In this document: positions 5,424 through 6,170 of the stretch, piece after piece
Numbering within the stretch: position 1 is the stretch's first letter
Layout: each line of letters starts with the position of its first letter
NCBI GenBank assembly: GCA_031276775.1
Contig: JAISML010000079.1
Span: 1-6,170 of the forward strand
Source of the DNA: Eubacteriales Family XIII. Incertae Sedis bacterium
GTDB taxonomy: Bacteria; Bacillota; Clostridia; Peptostreptococcales; Anaerovoracaceae
Length of the DNA stretch: 6,170 nucleotides
Reading direction: 5' to 3'
The notes under the pieces: model-generated
Database searches by the model: none
What the model was told of the DNA's origin: nothing
What the model saw: only the letters and a program-made list of their open reading frames with translations
Position numbers and translations under genes: made by a program

Positions 5424-6170
5424 CTATGTTCGTCGCAAGAGCCTCTTGCAAAACCGATACGCCTGCAAGAGAAACCGTCGCGCGCGCAGGGGCAACGCGC
5501 CGCCCAGGCGCTTGACCGCGCGTCGGATCCTGCGCCCTGCGGGCCGCACGATTTGAATCTTCGCTTTGAGCGCGCTTGCGCCCATCCCGCTGTACATGCT
5601 GACGGTGTCCATGAGGATGCGTCCCGTCTCCCGATCATGCGCAAACGCGAAAGCCTGCGCCCTTTTCGCGCGATCCGTCTCCGTGACGCCCGCGATGACG
5701 GATCGCCAGACCGCCGCGTGATCCGCGCGCGCGTATTTTTCCGCGCCGCGCCGCGCCGCGCGCCCCGTTTCCTTTCTCAGCGCGTCATCGCCGAGCAACC
5801 GCAGAATGCTTTCCGCCATTCCGATCCTGTCCCCGTAGGCGACCGTCAACATGCCCTCCCTGTCGCGCATCATTTCGATGTACGGGAGTTCGTAGGCGAC
5901 GCACGGTATCCCATGGAATTTGCTTTCGATCAGCGTGGTGGGGAAACCCTCGACGGCGGACGTCATGACATAGACGGACGCCCGCGCATAGTATTCCCAC
6001 ACGTCCCTGCGGTAACCGACTGCCGTCACATTGGCGGTCAATCCCTTTTTGCGCACGCCTCTCAGAAATTTGCGCATGTCGCCGGGCCGCTCCGCGCCGC
6101 CCAACACCGTCAGATGCGCGTCGGGTCTTTCGGCCGCCACACGCGCCATCACCTCTATGAGATCCGTATG
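5424..6170 (-). CDS. GT4-family glycosyltransferase, C-terminal part (N-terminus outside window)
   Basis: The frame is open from the right window edge and gives 248 residues of the C-terminal, donor-binding Rossmann domain of a GT-B retaining glycosyltransferase. Visible landmarks: HLTVLGG (19-25), VTAVGYRRDVWEYYARASVYVMTS (48-71 region) and the GT4 EX7E signature EGFPTTLIE (E74, E82) followed by SKFHGIPCVAYE. The last 40 residues are strongly basic (15 Arg/Lys), with hydrophobic residues interspersed, which could bind the membrane surface. The GTG/ATG codons near 6147-6152 are internal, because likeness to the family continues upstream to the window edge. The gene precedes the GT2 gene on the same strand and probably acts in the same glycan pathway. 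Sugar and linkage cannot be told. Confidence 0.92.
   Translation of the reverse strand, partial: HTDLIEVMARVAAERPDAHLTVLGGAERPGDMRKFLRGVRKKGLTANVTAVGYRRDVWEYYARASVYVMTSAVEGFPTTLIESKFHGIPCVAYELPYIEMMRDREGMLTVAYGDRIGMAESILRLLGDDALRKETGRAARRGAEKYARADHAAVWRSVIAGVTETDRAKRAQAFAFAHDRETGRILMDTVSMYSGMGASALKAKIQIVRPAGRRIRRAVKRLGGALPLRARRFLLQAYRFCKRLLRRT
5435..5449. repeat. Short perfect palindrome near the GT4 gene end
   Basis: GCAAGAG, one base, CTCTTGC: 7-base arms around a single central base. It lies inside the last codons of the GT4 gene, nine bases before its stop codon. In RNA it could form a small hairpin with about 6 pairs and a 3-base loop. No U-run follows, so it is not a classical terminator. 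Confidence 0.3.
5741..5760. repeat. Four tandem copies of CCGCG within the GT4 gene
   Basis: CCGCG occurs four times without interruption inside the GT4 coding sequence, in the part encoding an Arg/Ala-rich helix (GRAARRGAEK). The 5-base unit is not a multiple of three, so gain or loss of one copy would shift the frame. Four copies in G+C-rich DNA may be chance. Confidence 0.5.

Noticed and set aside
4285..5556. 423-residue open frame on the plus strand opposite the GT2 gene
   Set aside because: It is a mirror of G+C-rich coding sequence; the product has no recognisable domain, whereas the minus strand encodes clear GT2 motifs.

Overview
The window is a compact surface-polysaccharide (glycan) biosynthesis locus. 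Every supported gene lies on the minus strand, so transcription runs from the right-hand end of the window to the left. In reading order it holds: the C-terminal part of a GT4-type glycosyltransferase (5424-6170, cut by the window edge); a GT2-type glycosyltransferase (4219-5337); dTDP-4-dehydrorhamnose 3,5-epimerase rfbC (3650-4219); a short truncated ORF carrying the first ~30 residues of an AlbA_2 (Schlafen-like ATP-binding) protein (3391-3630); dTDP-4-dehydrorhamnose reductase rfbD (2550-3434); a SAM-dependent methyltransferase (1629-2549); and the start of a large protein with a kinase-like fold, a coiled coil and a GT2 domain (1-1632, cut by the window edge). No tRNA, rRNA, CRISPR array, insertion sequence or convincing terminator was seen.

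Gene packing is that of an operon. Junctions are a 4-base ATGA overlap (methyltransferase/kinase-GT), a direct TAG-ATG abutment (rfbD/methyltransferase) and a TGATG overlap (GT2/rfbC). The two looser places are the 86-base gap between the GT4 and GT2 genes and the ~215 bases between rfbC and rfbD. The latter holds the AlbA_2 fragment and a good sigma70-type promoter pointing at rfbD (TTTACG, 17 bases, TATAAT), so rfbD and the genes after it may also be transcribed on their own.

Working model (inference): RfbC and RfbD make dTDP-L-rhamnose (the rfbA and rfbB partners are not in the window and are expected nearby). The GT4, GT2 and kinase-GT proteins assemble a rhamnose-containing glycan. The methyltransferase plus kinase-like domain plus coiled coil resemble, in content and order, the chain terminator WbdD of E. 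coli O8/O9 polymannan (methyltransferase-kinase-coiled coil, acting as cap and length ruler). Here the set is split into two overlapping genes and the coiled coil continues into a GT2 domain. This is the most interesting part of the window.

Organism: the methyltransferase, the RfbC N-terminus, the Shine-Dalgarno sites and the AlbA_2 fragment resemble proteins I associate with anaerobic Clostridia-like Firmicutes, but other anaerobic phyla are possible. Base composition is uneven: roughly 65 % G+C in rfbC, rfbD and the GT4 gene, about half in the methyltransferase, AlbA_2 fragment and kinase-like domain, and roughly 30-43 % in the coiled coil and GT2 domain at the left end (estimates from hand-counted 60-base lines). 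The locus therefore looks mosaic, as is usual for surface glycan loci.
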